DNA of 50,348 nucleotides. It comes from UBA11891 sp965658355 (GTDB lineage: Bacteria > Bacteroidota > Bacteroidia > Flavobacteriales > Flavobacteriaceae). Position 1 is the stretch's first letter; every line of letters begins with the position of its first letter. The position numbers were made by a program, and so were the translations under genes. The stretch is from positions 1 to 50,348 of the forward strand of contig CBFHRX010000011.1 in NCBI GenBank assembly GCA_965658355.1, given 5' to 3'. The notes below the pieces were generated by a model. The model saw nothing but the letters and a program-made list of their open reading frames with translations, ran no database searches and had not been told where the DNA came from. This document shows positions 33,825 through 44,118 of this stretch, piece by piece.

Positions 33825-35517
33825 AGAAAAAATTAAATATTGGGAAAGTGATGTCTTCGATGCGGATAGCCAGAAAGAACTTGAGCAACTAAAACAAAAG
33901 CCCGATTTACTAGAAGATGCTTTTTATAAAGATCTATCATTTGGCACTGGCGGGATGAGAGGTATTATGGGAGTCGGAACCAATCGAATCAATAAATATA
34001 CGCTGGCCCGTTGTACCCAAGGATTGGCTCACTATCTGCATGAGCAATTCCCTACTACTACACCAAAAGTGGTTATTGCTTATGACTCCAGACACAATAG
34101 CCAAGCTTTAGCTTCGGAAGTTGCTGCAGTCTTTGCCGCCAACAAAGTGGACGTTTTCTTGTTTACAGACTTACGAACCACCCCCGAACTTTCATTTGCC
34201 GTCAGACATCTTAAGGCACAAGCGGGAATCGTATTGACAGCCTCACACAACCCACCGGCTTATAATGGCTATAAGGTGTATTGGGAGGACGGAGGACAGA
34301 TCGTTGGGCCCCATGATCAAGAAATTATGGACCGTATTGCGAAGATAGCATACGGAGATCTCAAATTTGATCCACCAAAAGCCACTATTCATCCTATTGA
34401 TGTAGAAATTGACAAAGCCTATCAACAGGCCGTATTGGATTTGTTGCCCAAGCCAGTCCAGAACCCATCCGAGCTTAAAATAGTCTTTACCCCGCTTCAC
34501 GGAACCGCTATCACAGCAATTCCAAGCGTTCTAGAAGCTGCTGGCTTTGAACAACTTTCGATTGTAAAAGAACAAATGCATCCAGATGGGGCATTCCCTA
34601 CCGTGACCTCCCCCAACCCAGAAGAACGCGAGGCTTTGAGAATGGCTATTGCACAAGCAGAAAAAGAGGAGGCTGATATTATCATTGGTACAGATCCTGA
34701 TTGTGACCGACTAGGTGTTGGTTTCCGAACAAAAAAGGGATCTTTTGAATTGCTAAATGGCAATCAATTAATGATTTTGATGACCGATTATATCTTAGAG
34801 AGTCTTCATGATAAAGGTGAACTTCCAAAGAAAGCATTCATTGCCTCTACCCTAGTTTCCACCCCTCTAATGGAGTCCGTTGCGAAGCAGTATGGGATTG
34901 AATATGTCGAAACCCTTACGGGTTTCAAATGGATTGCAGCTGCCATAGAAGAAAAATCCAACTCCCAATTTATATGTGGCGGAGAAGAAAGCTATGGCTT
35001 TCTATTGGGGACTGCTGTCAGGGATAAAGACGCAGTGTCAGCAGCGCTTTTAGCAGCTGCATTGGCGAGTGATTTAAAATCAAAAGGAATTACTTTTCAA
35101 GAACAATTGATCCATTGCTATGGAAAATACGGCTTTCGCTATGAGAAACTGCTTTCACTCAAAAAAGAAGGAATCGAAGGAGCAAGAGCCATTGAAAAGA
35201 TGATGCAACAGTATCGTACGAATCCTCCTTCTTCTTTTGGAGGAAAAAAGATCAGTAAAGTATCTGATTATCTAGAAAAAACAGAACGAAACCTCCTTCA
35301 AAAGCACTCTAAACCGATCCTACTACCCGCCGCTAATGTCCTTCTTTTTGAAATGGAGGATGGAAGTCGTGTCGCTTTAAGACCCAGTGGGACCGAGCCC
35401 AAAATCAAATTTTATTTAAGTGCATCAAGCCACTACGAGGAAGCTATAAGCTGGGAAGATAATATGAGTCAGATCCAATCGCAGCTAGAAGCTCTGGAAA
35501 AAGAATTGCCGATATGA
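33814..35517 (+). CDS. Phosphosugar mutase (phosphoglucomutase/phosphomannomutase)
   Basis: 567 residues, typical of the PGM2-like long form. The phosphoserine loop is TASHNPPAYNGYKVYWEDGG, the Mg2+ loop GTDPDCDRLG, the sugar-binding loop GGEESYGFL, and the phosphate-binding RPSGTEPKIKFY near the end. It interconverts hexose 1- and 6-phosphates and so supplies nucleotide sugars. The position right after a polyprenyl-phosphate glycosyltransferase suggests envelope glycan supply. It overlaps the previous gene by 11 bases and the next by four (ATGA). Confidence 0.93.
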   Translation: MTIEEKIKYWESDVFDADSQKELEQLKQKPDLLEDAFYKDLSFGTGGMRGIMGVGTNRINKYTLARCTQGLAHYLHEQFPTTTPKVVIAYDSRHNSQALASEVAAVFAANKVDVFLFTDLRTTPELSFAVRHLKAQAGIVLTASHNPPAYNGYKVYWEDGGQIVGPHDQEIMDRIAKIAYGDLKFDPPKATIHPIDVEIDKAYQQAVLDLLPKPVQNPSELKIVFTPLHGTAITAIPSVLEAAGFEQLSIVKEQMHPDGAFPTVTSPNPEEREALRMAIAQAEKEEADIIIGTDPDCDRLGVGFRTKKGSFELLNGNQLMILMTDYILESLHDKGELPKKAFIASTLVSTPLMESVAKQYGIEYVETLTGFKWIAAAIEEKSNSQFICGGEESYGFLLGTAVRDKDAVSAALLAAALASDLKSKGITFQEQLIHCYGKYGFRYEKLLSLKKEGIEGARAIEKMMQQYRTNPPSSFGGKKISKVSDYLEKTERNLLQKHSKPILLPAANVLLFEMEDGSRVALRPSGTEPKIKFYLSASSHYEEAISWEDNMSQIQSQLEALEKELPI

Positions 35518-37337
35518 TGCATTACTTCAGAAAGATTATTCATTTTGCCAAGCCCTTTTGGGGTCATGCCGTATTAAATGTGGTCTTCAATATTCTCTAC
35601 GCCATCTTTAGTGCTTTGGCATTGGTTTCTTTTATACCGATGTTGGATGTCCTCTTTAACCAAACTGACACAGTCTCAGAACCGCCTGTCTACACAGGGT
35701 TTTCCAATTTAAAAGACTATTTACAAGGAAGCTTAAATTACGAAATAGGGATGCGAGTAGAGTCTGATCCCTCTGGGACTTTATTATTGGTCATTGGCTT
35801 AGTACTAGGTTTCTTCTTACTCAAAAACATCAGCAATTACTTCGCCCTTTTTTTCATCACCTATTTACGAAATGGGGTCCTTCGTGATCTGCGAAATGCG
35901 CTGTATAAAAAAGTACTCTCCCTGCCTATAAGTTATTTTTCCGAAAAAAGGAAAGGAGACTTAATGGCCCGAATGGCCTCTGATGTAATCGAAGTGCAGG
36001 TCTCCTTCCTTTCTGTCTTAGAATTGCTAATACGAGAGCCCGTTACGATTGTATTTACGCTATTGGTGATGTTCCAGTTGAGTCCAGAACTGACCTTTTT
36101 TGTGCTTTTCTTTATTCCGCTTTCTGGATTTATCATCTCCACTATAGGAAAACAATTACGTAAGAAATCCGCCTCTGTACAGAAAGAGCAAGGCCACTTT
36201 ATGTCGTTGATTGACGAAACGCTTAACGGACAAAAAATCATCAAAACTTTTAATGCCTCCCATTTCTTCTATCAGCGGTTTAGAAATTCAACACAACGTT
36301 TTTTTAATTTCTCAAATTCTTTGTTACATCGAAATAATTTAGCCTCCCCGCTAAGCGAGTTTATGGGAATCGGAATCATAGGGGTTCTTTTGTGGTATGG
36401 CGGACATATGGTATTGGTAGAAGGCAGTTTAAAAGGCACTACTTTCTTCGCTTATATGGGCTTGGCCTATAATATCCTGACACCGGCAAAAGGAATTAGT
36501 AAATCTATTTTCAGTATCCGAAAAGGAGATGCAGCGGCAGCAAGATTAGTTGGGATTTTAGAAGCTGAGAATAAAATTAAGGAAGTAGAAAATCCAAAAA
36601 TTCTCCCCTCTTTAGAAAAAGAAATCCTTTTTGATAAAGTCAATTTTGCCTATGGGGAAACTGCTGTTTTAAAGCAATTCAGCTTGCAAATCAAAAAAGG
36701 AGAACTGGTTGCTTTAGTAGGACAATCTGGAAGTGGAAAAACCACCATTGCAAATCTTCTCAATAGGTTTTATGATAGTAGCAGTGGTAGCCTGAAACTT
36801 GATGGAATTCCTATTGATCAATTGCAACTGAAATCCTTGTACAACTTATTGGGAGTTGTGACTCAAGAGCCCCTTCTCTTTAATGATACGGTTGCCAATA
36901 ATTTAAAAATCGGCAAACAAGATGCCACTGATTCGGAAATAATAGCCGCTGCAAAGGTGGCCAATGCACATGAATTTATTGCTAAAATGGAACTTGGTTA
37001 CGATACTCCAATTGGAGAAGGCGGCAATAAATTGTCCGGAGGGCAAAAACAAAGGCTATCCATTGCACGGGCTGTGCTGAAAAATCCAGACATCCTTATC
37101 TTGGACGAAGCCACTTCCGCTTTGGATACCGAATCAGAACAACTGGTTCAAAATGCCCTTGAAAAATTAATGCAAAATAGAACTTCGGTTGTGATTGCCC
37201 ATCGTTTGTCAACCATACAGAAAGCTGATAAGATTGTAGTACTTCATGAAGGATCCATTGTTGAAGAAGGCACCCACCAGACCTTACTCCAGAAAAAAGG
37301 AGCTTATTATAAGCTTGTAAAGCTACAGCAACTCTAA
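35514..37337 (+). CDS. ABC exporter, MsbA-like (fused permease and ATPase)
   Basis: 607 residues. Six membrane helices in the first ~330 residues, then an ATPase domain with Walker A GQSGSGKTT, Q-loop VTQEPLL, signature LSGGQKQR, Walker B ILILDEATSALD and H-loop IAHRLST. The family exports lipids, glycolipids or drugs; next to glycosyltransferase and sugar mutase genes an envelope lipid or lipid A substrate is a reasonable guess. Overlaps the upstream mutase by four bases and the downstream methyltransferase by one. Confidence 0.92.
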   Translation: MMHYFRKIIHFAKPFWGHAVLNVVFNILYAIFSALALVSFIPMLDVLFNQTDTVSEPPVYTGFSNLKDYLQGSLNYEIGMRVESDPSGTLLLVIGLVLGFFLLKNISNYFALFFITYLRNGVLRDLRNALYKKVLSLPISYFSEKRKGDLMARMASDVIEVQVSFLSVLELLIREPVTIVFTLLVMFQLSPELTFFVLFFIPLSGFIISTIGKQLRKKSASVQKEQGHFMSLIDETLNGQKIIKTFNASHFFYQRFRNSTQRFFNFSNSLLHRNNLASPLSEFMGIGIIGVLLWYGGHMVLVEGSLKGTTFFAYMGLAYNILTPAKGISKSIFSIRKGDAAAARLVGILEAENKIKEVENPKILPSLEKEILFDKVNFAYGETAVLKQFSLQIKKGELVALVGQSGSGKTTIANLLNRFYDSSSGSLKLDGIPIDQLQLKSLYNLLGVVTQEPLLFNDTVANNLKIGKQDATDSEIIAAAKVANAHEFIAKMELGYDTPIGEGGNKLSGGQKQRLSIARAVLKNPDILILDEATSALDTESEQLVQNALEKLMQNRTSVVIAHRLSTIQKADKIVVLHEGSIVEEGTHQTLLQKKGAYYKLVKLQQL

Positions 37338-38524
37338 TGCCGAAACTACACACGAACATCGCCGTAGCAGCAGTCGCCATCCTTGAATCCGTTACAAGAG
37401 AACAAAAAAGAGCTTCTAGGGCCTTGCATAAAGCAGTACAACAAAACCCTAAATGGGGAGCTCGAGACAGGCGATTGATACAGACTATTGTTTTTGATTG
37501 TCTCCGATGGAAAAGACTATTTGCCTATCTCCTTAACAAGGAGGAGAGCGCCTTGACAAGTGAAGAACTTTTAATGGTATGGTGTTCCCGTAACGAATAT
37601 AGAGGGGAAAAACCTTTGGACCCTACAATAGAGAAACAACCGGAACAACTTGCTCCTGAAATTGCTACTTCATTTCCAGATTGGTTGTATGAAAGAGGAA
37701 AGCAAGAACTCCCAGAAGTATGGGAATTAGAGTCTGAGGCCTTAAACAAACAAGCGGCCATATCTATTCGTGTGAATCGCTTAAAAACGTCTCCTGAGAA
37801 GCTGCAAAAAGAATTGTCCAAGTACTACAATCTAGACACAAGAAATAGTGCAAATTCCCCAGATGCACTTGAATTAAAACAAGGAGCAAAACTGGATACT
37901 ACTACCTTTTTCCTGAAGGGTCATTTTGAGATTCAAGATGCCAATTCTCAAAAAATAGCTTCTTTTTCTGAGGCACAACCCGGTCATAACGTCATTGACT
38001 TGTGTGCGGGTGCCGGTGGTAAAAGTTTACACCTAGCAGCAATGATGCGTAATAAAGGTGAAATTAGAGCGTACGACGTAGAAACTGCTAAACTCAAAGA
38101 GTTAAACCGCAGAAAACAACGTGCAGGTGTCAAGATCATTCAAGCAGAAAAGCTTCCTAGTGACGAAATAGCGACTCTTGAAAAGAATCATTCCTGGGCA
38201 GATATCGTACTAATTGATGCCCCCTGTAGTGGAATAGGAACGCTGAAAAGAAACCCAGAACTCAAATGGCGTTTGTCAGAAGAACAACTCCAAGAACGCA
38301 TAGAGATTCAACAAAAACTGTTACTTCAAGCTCGTAATTGGGTAAAAATCGGTGGCGTTCTAATCTACGCCACCTGTTCTATTTTACCCTCTGAAAATGA
38401 AAACCAAATTGATTGGTTTTTATCGCAAAACCCTGATTTTAGGTTAGAGGAAAGGCAAACACTTTTTGCGCACCAAAGCGCTTTTGATGGATTCTTTATG
38501 GCCCGAATGCGGAAACAAGAATAA
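37337..38524 (+). CDS. RsmB/NOP-family rRNA m5C methyltransferase
   Basis: 395 residues. An N-terminal NusB-like helical region (residues ~1-90, RALHKAVQQNPKWGARDRRL) precedes the SAM-binding VIDLCAGAGGKSLHLAAMM, the catalytic DAPCSGIGTLKRNPELKW and the second Cys in YATCSILPSENENQ. It methylates cytosine C5 in RNA, most likely 16S rRNA; the exact site is not readable. The start overlaps the exporter's stop by one base (TAATG). Confidence 0.93.
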   Translation: MPKLHTNIAVAAVAILESVTREQKRASRALHKAVQQNPKWGARDRRLIQTIVFDCLRWKRLFAYLLNKEESALTSEELLMVWCSRNEYRGEKPLDPTIEKQPEQLAPEIATSFPDWLYERGKQELPEVWELESEALNKQAAISIRVNRLKTSPEKLQKELSKYYNLDTRNSANSPDALELKQGAKLDTTTFFLKGHFEIQDANSQKIASFSEAQPGHNVIDLCAGAGGKSLHLAAMMRNKGEIRAYDVETAKLKELNRRKQRAGVKIIQAEKLPSDEIATLEKNHSWADIVLIDAPCSGIGTLKRNPELKWRLSEEQLQERIEIQQKLLLQARNWVKIGGVLIYATCSILPSENENQIDWFLSQNPDFRLEERQTLFAHQSAFDGFFMARMRKQE

Positions 38525-38596
38525 AAACTGTGAATAACTCCCTTTTATCTTTTATAAACACAAGTCTTAGAAACTCGATTTAAGGAGTAAAAGCAT

Positions 38597-38604
38597 TATT
38601 TTTG
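38597..38604 (+). promoter_or_regulatory. Putative -7 element of purL
   Basis: TATTTTTG matches TAnnTTTG, 16 bases before the purL ATG at 38621. Confidence 0.45.
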
Positions 38605-38620
38605 AGCTTTAATTTTTGGT

Positions 38621-41600
38621 ATGATTCAGTTCTTTGGCAACCCTACTAGCAAACTAATCGCAGTCGCTTCTGCAAGCCCTCTTTCTCCTTCCGATATCGA
38701 AAAATTAGATTGGCTTTTCGATGGCGCTCCCCTTCTACACGAGTCCGAAATCAAAGGGTCTTTTTATGGGCCCCGCGCTTCTATGCTGACCCCTTGGAGC
38801 ACTAATGCGGTTGAGATTACCCAAAATATGGGAGTAGCAGGAATCAGCAGAATTGAAGAATATCACCCGGAAGGAATGCTCCAAAACATAGACCCCATGC
38901 TGGTGGTTCGATATGAGGTATTGGATCAAAACTTGTTTGCAGTCGCCATTGCCCCTGAAGCAATTGTGACTATAGAAGATATTGAACGTTACAACCAACA
39001 AGAGGGACTGGCGCTCAACCAGGATGAGATAGACTACCTTAACTCCTTGTCTAAAAGTTTAGGCAGACCTTTGACAGACTCAGAAGTCTTTGGTTTTTCC
39101 CAAGTTAATTCAGAACACTGCCGCCATAAAATATTTAATGGTGAATTTGTTATCGATGGAAAAAATAAAAGCAAAAGCTTGTTTCAGCTCATTAAAGAAA
39201 CTGCCAAAGCCAAGCCCGACAACCTCGTATCCGCGTATAAAGACAATGTTGCCTTTGTAGAGGGACCAGTTATAGAACAATTTGCGCCTCAAAAAGGGGA
39301 TCAACCCAGTAGTTATACCAAGACCCGAATCGATAGTGTCTTGTCTTTAAAAGCCGAAACCCATAATTTCCCCACCACTGTTGAACCCTTTAATGGAGCT
39401 GCTACAGGATCTGGAGGTGAGATTCGCGATCGTTTGGCGGGAGGCCAAGGATCCCTTCCTCTTGCCGGGACAGCGGTTTACATGACCCCTTACTCAAGAG
39501 TACAAGAAACACTTTCTTTTGAACATTTTCCAGAACGCAAATGGTTGTATCAAAGACCCCTTGATATCCTAATAAAAGCATCAAATGGAGCTTCTGATTT
39601 TGGGAATAAATTTGGCCAACCTCTTATTGCGGGATCTGTTTTGACTTTTGAACACCAAAAAGAGGATCAAAAATTAGGCTTTGACAAGGTGATCATGTTA
39701 GCAGGGGGTGTTGGTTTTGGTAAAAAAGAACAAGCCCAGAAGAAAAAACCCAAAAAAGGAGATCTCATCATTATATTAGGAGGCGATAATTATCGAATTG
39801 GTATGGGAGGTGCTGCTGTTTCTTCTGCTGATACGGGAGCCTTTGGAAGTGCTATTGAATTAAATGCTGTTCAGCGTTCCAATCCAGAAATGCAAAAAAG
39901 AGTAGCCAACGCCATCCGGGCATTGGTAGAACAAAGCACAAACCCTATCGTTTCGATTCACGACCACGGAGCAGGAGGACATTTAAATTGTTTGTCCGAA
40001 TTGGTAGAAGACACGGGGGGTAAAATCCATTTAGATGCATTGCCTATTGGAGACCCTACCCTATCGGCAAAAGAAATCATCGGAAATGAATCTCAGGAGA
40101 GAATGGGACTGATACTATCCCCTGAAGACACTCCTTTACTAGAAAAAATTGCGGAACGTGAAAGAGCCCCCTTTTATGTAGTAGGTGAAGTGACTGAAGA
40201 CATGCATTTTAGCTTTTCTTCAGCAGAAAAAGAGGAAAAACCTATCGATTTGAAGCTTTCCGCATTGTTTGGAAGTTCTCCTAAAACGATCCTGAAAGAC
40301 CAAACTCAAAAAGCAGCATTTGCAGCGCTTCAATACCAACGTTCTGATTTAGTACCTTATTTAAGAAATGTACTGCAATTGGAAGCAGTCGCTTGTAAAG
40401 ATTGGCTGACGAATAAAGTAGATCGTTGTGTTACAGGACGTGTTGCCCAGCAACAAACTGTAGGTGAATTACAACTGCCACTGAGTAATTGTGGGGTGAT
40501 GGCACTGGACTATACTGGTAAAAAAGGGGTGGCCACTTCCATAGGACATGCCCCAATAAGCGCCTTAATAGATCCTAGAAAAGGAAGTCAAAATGCCATA
40601 GCGGAATCTTTGACCAATATTCTTTGGGCTCCCTTAGAAAAAGGGCTGGCGAGTGTATCCCTATCTGCCAACTGGATGTGGCCCTGTAATAATCCTGGAG
40701 AAGATGCTCGTTTGTATGAAGCAGTAGAGGCTTGTTCTGAATTTGCAATCGCACTTGGAATCAACATCCCAACAGGTAAAGATTCGTTGTCGATGAAACA
40801 AAAATATACCGACGGAGATGTATTAGCACCAGGTACCGTTATCATCTCTAGTGTGGCTTCTTGCTCTGATATCAATAAAATAGTCACTCCTGTCGCCCAA
40901 TTGGAAGGGGGGGCTCTTTATTACATTGATTTTTCACAGGATTCTTTTGAACTAGGAGGCTCCTCTTTTGCTCAATCTATTGAAGGGATTGGCACCCAGA
41001 CTCCTGGGATTCTAGATCCAGAATATTTCAAAAAAACCTTTAACGCGCTTCAGCTATTAATCCATAGCGGAAGTATTACAGCAGGCCACGATATTGGTTC
41101 TGGAGGATTGATTACCACCTTATTGGAAATGTGTTTTCCTTCACTTGATATTGGAATGACACTGGATTTATCAGTCCTAGAAGAAGCGGACACCATTCGC
41201 TGTTTATTTTCTGAAAAAATAGCAGTCGTTGTGCAATCCAATGAAGACTTAGAAGCAATTTTAGGAAAAGAAGGGATCAAAGCGATACCTTTAGGAAGTA
41301 TTGTTAAAAGTGATCGTATCGACATCAATGGCTTAGAACTATCTATTCCTGAAATGCGAGACTTATGGTTGCGAACTTCCTCCTCTTTAGAAAGAGAACA
41401 AACGACGAAAGCCCTTGCAGAAATACGAGCTACCAATATAGTTCAGCAGCCACTTCAGTTTAAGTTTCCAGCTCATTTTGACGGAAAACGTCCTAACCCA
41501 AAGAAAAGAAAAATAAAAGCCGCTGTTCTTCGTGAAAAAGGGAGCAATTCCGAACGGGAGATGGCCTATGTAATGGATCTCTGTGGTTTTGATGTAAGAG

Positions 41601-42265
41601 ATGTCCACATGACGGATTTGATTGAAGGAAGAGAAACTCTCGAAGACATTCAATTCTTAGTTGCCGTCGGTGGCTTTTCAAATTCTGATGTGCTTGGATC
41701 GGCAAAAGGCTGGGCCGGAAGTATCAAATACAATGCAAAAGCTCAAAAAGCGGTCACCGATTTTTTTAATCGTCCCGACACCTTATCGCTAGGTGTGTGC
41801 AATGGTTGTCAACTTTTTGTGGAGTTAGGATTACTGACGCCAAGTCATGATCAAAAGCCAAAAATGTTGCATAATGATTCCGGAAAGTTTGAATGCATAT
41901 TCTCTGCTGTTACGATTCAAAAATCTTCTTCCATCCTTCTTAAAAGTCTAGAAGGCAGCAGCCTAGGAATATGGTCTGCACATGGAGAAGGAAAATTTTC
42001 TTTCCCAATGGAAGCTTCCGCCTATCAAATTCCAGCCACCTATTCTTATGATAGCTATCCCGCAAACCCCAATGGATCGGATTACAATGCAGCTATGTTG
42101 TGTAGCGATGATGGAAGGCATTTGGTTATGATGCCCCACTTGGAGCGCTCTACATTTAGCTGGAATTGGGGGCACTATCCAAGCAACAGAAATACAGACG
42201 AGGTAAGCCCCTGGACGCTGGCTTTTGAAAATGCTTACAATTGGTTGGGATCGAAAAGTACCTAA
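38621..42265 (+). CDS. purL: Phosphoribosylformylglycinamidine synthase, large single-chain type
   Basis: 1214 residues. This is the fused PurS-PurL-PurQ form: an N-terminal PurS-like part, a linker with GFSQVNSEHCRHKIFNG, the two AIRS-like ATP domains (HDHGAGGHLNCLSELV, SHDI-type loop AGHDIGSGGLITTL) and a C-terminal class I glutamine amidotransferase with nucleophile Cys in SLGVCNGCQLF and the HGEGKFSF segment. It converts FGAR to FGAM in purine synthesis using glutamine and ATP. It has its own -7 element and a 96-base gap from the methyltransferase. Confidence 0.97.
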   Translation: MIQFFGNPTSKLIAVASASPLSPSDIEKLDWLFDGAPLLHESEIKGSFYGPRASMLTPWSTNAVEITQNMGVAGISRIEEYHPEGMLQNIDPMLVVRYEVLDQNLFAVAIAPEAIVTIEDIERYNQQEGLALNQDEIDYLNSLSKSLGRPLTDSEVFGFSQVNSEHCRHKIFNGEFVIDGKNKSKSLFQLIKETAKAKPDNLVSAYKDNVAFVEGPVIEQFAPQKGDQPSSYTKTRIDSVLSLKAETHNFPTTVEPFNGAATGSGGEIRDRLAGGQGSLPLAGTAVYMTPYSRVQETLSFEHFPERKWLYQRPLDILIKASNGASDFGNKFGQPLIAGSVLTFEHQKEDQKLGFDKVIMLAGGVGFGKKEQAQKKKPKKGDLIIILGGDNYRIGMGGAAVSSADTGAFGSAIELNAVQRSNPEMQKRVANAIRALVEQSTNPIVSIHDHGAGGHLNCLSELVEDTGGKIHLDALPIGDPTLSAKEIIGNESQERMGLILSPEDTPLLEKIAERERAPFYVVGEVTEDMHFSFSSAEKEEKPIDLKLSALFGSSPKTILKDQTQKAAFAALQYQRSDLVPYLRNVLQLEAVACKDWLTNKVDRCVTGRVAQQQTVGELQLPLSNCGVMALDYTGKKGVATSIGHAPISALIDPRKGSQNAIAESLTNILWAPLEKGLASVSLSANWMWPCNNPGEDARLYEAVEACSEFAIALGINIPTGKDSLSMKQKYTDGDVLAPGTVIISSVASCSDINKIVTPVAQLEGGALYYIDFSQDSFELGGSSFAQSIEGIGTQTPGILDPEYFKKTFNALQLLIHSGSITAGHDIGSGGLITTLLEMCFPSLDIGMTLDLSVLEEADTIRCLFSEKIAVVVQSNEDLEAILGKEGIKAIPLGSIVKSDRIDINGLELSIPEMRDLWLRTSSSLEREQTTKALAEIRATNIVQQPLQFKFPAHFDGKRPNPKKRKIKAAVLREKGSNSEREMAYVMDLCGFDVRDVHMTDLIEGRETLEDIQFLVAVGGFSNSDVLGSAKGWAGSIKYNAKAQKAVTDFFNRPDTLSLGVCNGCQLFVELGLLTPSHDQKPKMLHNDSGKFECIFSAVTIQKSSSILLKSLEGSSLGIWSAHGEGKFSFPMEASAYQIPATYSYDSYPANPNGSDYNAAMLCSDDGRHLVMMPHLERSTFSWNWGHYPSNRNTDEVSPWTLAFENAYNWLGSKST

Positions 42266-42305
42266 ACTTCTTTTGAAAAATGAGTAATTTCTGTACTTTA
42301 ATGGC

Positions 42306-44078
42306 ATGGAAATTACGAGACTTTTTGACTTTTTAACCTACCAACGCGATCATTTACCGTTGGAGAATGCCCTAAACACAAAACAAGACGGAAAATGGCA
42401 AGCCACTTCCTCTGAAGAATTTTACAATCAAGCACATCAAATAAGTAGTGCCCTACTGGAAATGGGCGTCCAACCTGGTGATAAAATCGGGATGATTTCT
42501 TCTAATAATAGAAGCGAATGGTGCGTTGTCGATATGGGAGTTCTTCAATTAGGAGCTATAAATGTACCCCTATACCCTACCATTGCAGCAACTGATTACG
42601 AATATATATTAAACCATTCTGAATCTCAATACTGCTTTGTGTCCGATAAAGAGGTATACGATAAACTCATCTCTGTAGCCAAAAAAATAAAGGGGCTAAA
42701 GGGAATCTTTTGTTTTGATGAAATAGAGGGCTGCACCCATTGGACTCATCTATTGGAACAAGGAGCTAAGGCAAATAATCTGGCGGAGGTTGAAAAACTA
42801 AAGGCTGCTGTAAAGACCGAAGACTTAGCCACTATTATCTATACTTCAGGAACAACGGGGGTCCCTAAAGGGGTCATGCTTAGCCATAGTAATATCGTGT
42901 TCAACAGTTTGAATACCGCGGTTCGGCTGCCTTTACGAAAAGGGGAATCGATCGCTTTAAGCTTTTTACCCGTTTGTCATATCTTCGAACGAGCCACACT
43001 CTATGTGTACTATTATTTTGGGGTTCGTATCTTTTTTGCGGAATCACTTGAAACAATAAGTGACAATCTAAAAGAAACGCAACCCAATATAATGACTGCC
43101 GTACCACGATTATTGGAAAAGGTATACGATAAGATTTATGCACGTGGTGCCGAACTTGATGGGATCAAGCAAAAATTATTTTACTGGGCCGTAGACTTGG
43201 GACTCCAATACCAACCGTATGGGCAAAATGGAGCCTGGTATGAATTCAAATTGAAAATAGCCCGTAAACTTATTTTCTCGAAATGGAAAGAAGCGTTAGG
43301 AGGGAAATTAGAATTAATCGCTTCTGGAAGTGCACCCCTACAGCCTAGATTAGCGCAAGTGTTCACAGCTGCTGATATTACAATATGTGAAGGCTATGGC
43401 CTTACCGAAACATCACCCGTTATCGCCATGAATGAAGTAGCAGGAGGCGGGTTTAAAATCGGTACTGTTGGGAGAGTAAATGCAGGAGTAGAAGTTAAAA
43501 TTGCAGATGACGGAGAGATCTTATGCAAAGGACCTAATGTGATGATGGGGTATTATAAGGACGAAGCGAAAACTGCTGAAGTAATGACAGATCAATATTT
43601 TCATACTGGTGATATCGGAGAAATTGATGCAGATGGTTTCTTGAAAATTACAGACCGGAAAAAAGAAATGTTTAAGACTTCTGGAGGGAAATACATTGCT
43701 CCTGCCCTGATTGAAGGGCAAATGAAGCAATCCCTTTTTATAGAACAAATGATGGTCATTGGAGAAGGTCAAAAAATGCCGGCTGCCCTAATTCAACCAA
43801 ATTTCGAATATGTAGGAGAATGGATGAAAGACAATAATATTGATTGCAAAGCCGACGATTTAGCGTCCCTTTGTAACAATGAGCAATTGCTTTCTGCTAT
43901 TCAAGCAGATGTTGATCAACACAATCAAAAGTTCGGTAAATGGGAACAAATCAAAAAATTTGAACTGACTCCTGAAATATGGTCTATTGATGCAGGGCAC
44001 TTGACCCCGACCATGAAACTAAAACGAAAAGTCGTAAAAGAGAAATTCAAAGATCTCATTACTGCTATTTATGCCTAA
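42306..44078 (+). CDS. Long-chain fatty acid-CoA ligase (AMP-forming)
   Basis: 590 residues. The ANL-superfamily P-loop is IIYTSGTTGVPKGVMLSH near residue 180, with EGYGLTETSPV near 365, HTGDIGEIDADGFLKITDRKKE near 435 and a C-terminal lysine region TMKLKRKVV. It activates fatty acids with ATP and CoA. It is followed by a strong terminator, then the MarR regulator and acyl-CoA dehydrogenase, so all three genes form a fatty-acid use locus. Length and the long-chain motif favour FadD/ACSL-like enzymes. Confidence 0.93.
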   Translation: MEITRLFDFLTYQRDHLPLENALNTKQDGKWQATSSEEFYNQAHQISSALLEMGVQPGDKIGMISSNNRSEWCVVDMGVLQLGAINVPLYPTIAATDYEYILNHSESQYCFVSDKEVYDKLISVAKKIKGLKGIFCFDEIEGCTHWTHLLEQGAKANNLAEVEKLKAAVKTEDLATIIYTSGTTGVPKGVMLSHSNIVFNSLNTAVRLPLRKGESIALSFLPVCHIFERATLYVYYYFGVRIFFAESLETISDNLKETQPNIMTAVPRLLEKVYDKIYARGAELDGIKQKLFYWAVDLGLQYQPYGQNGAWYEFKLKIARKLIFSKWKEALGGKLELIASGSAPLQPRLAQVFTAADITICEGYGLTETSPVIAMNEVAGGGFKIGTVGRVNAGVEVKIADDGEILCKGPNVMMGYYKDEAKTAEVMTDQYFHTGDIGEIDADGFLKITDRKKEMFKTSGGKYIAPALIEGQMKQSLFIEQMMVIGEGQKMPAALIQPNFEYVGEWMKDNNIDCKADDLASLCNNEQLLSAIQADVDQHNQKFGKWEQIKKFELTPEIWSIDAGHLTPTMKLKRKVVKEKFKDLITAIYA

Positions 44079-44081
44079 AGG

Positions 44082-44109
44082 AAACCCCCATTTATTGGGG
44101 GTTTTTTTT
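44082..44109 (+). terminator. Rho-independent terminator after the acyl-CoA ligase
   Basis: Stem AAACCCCC (44082-44089) with GGGGGTTT (44097-44104), 7-base loop, followed by a run of eight T. Confidence 0.9.
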
Positions 44110-44118
44110 ATGTCTTTT

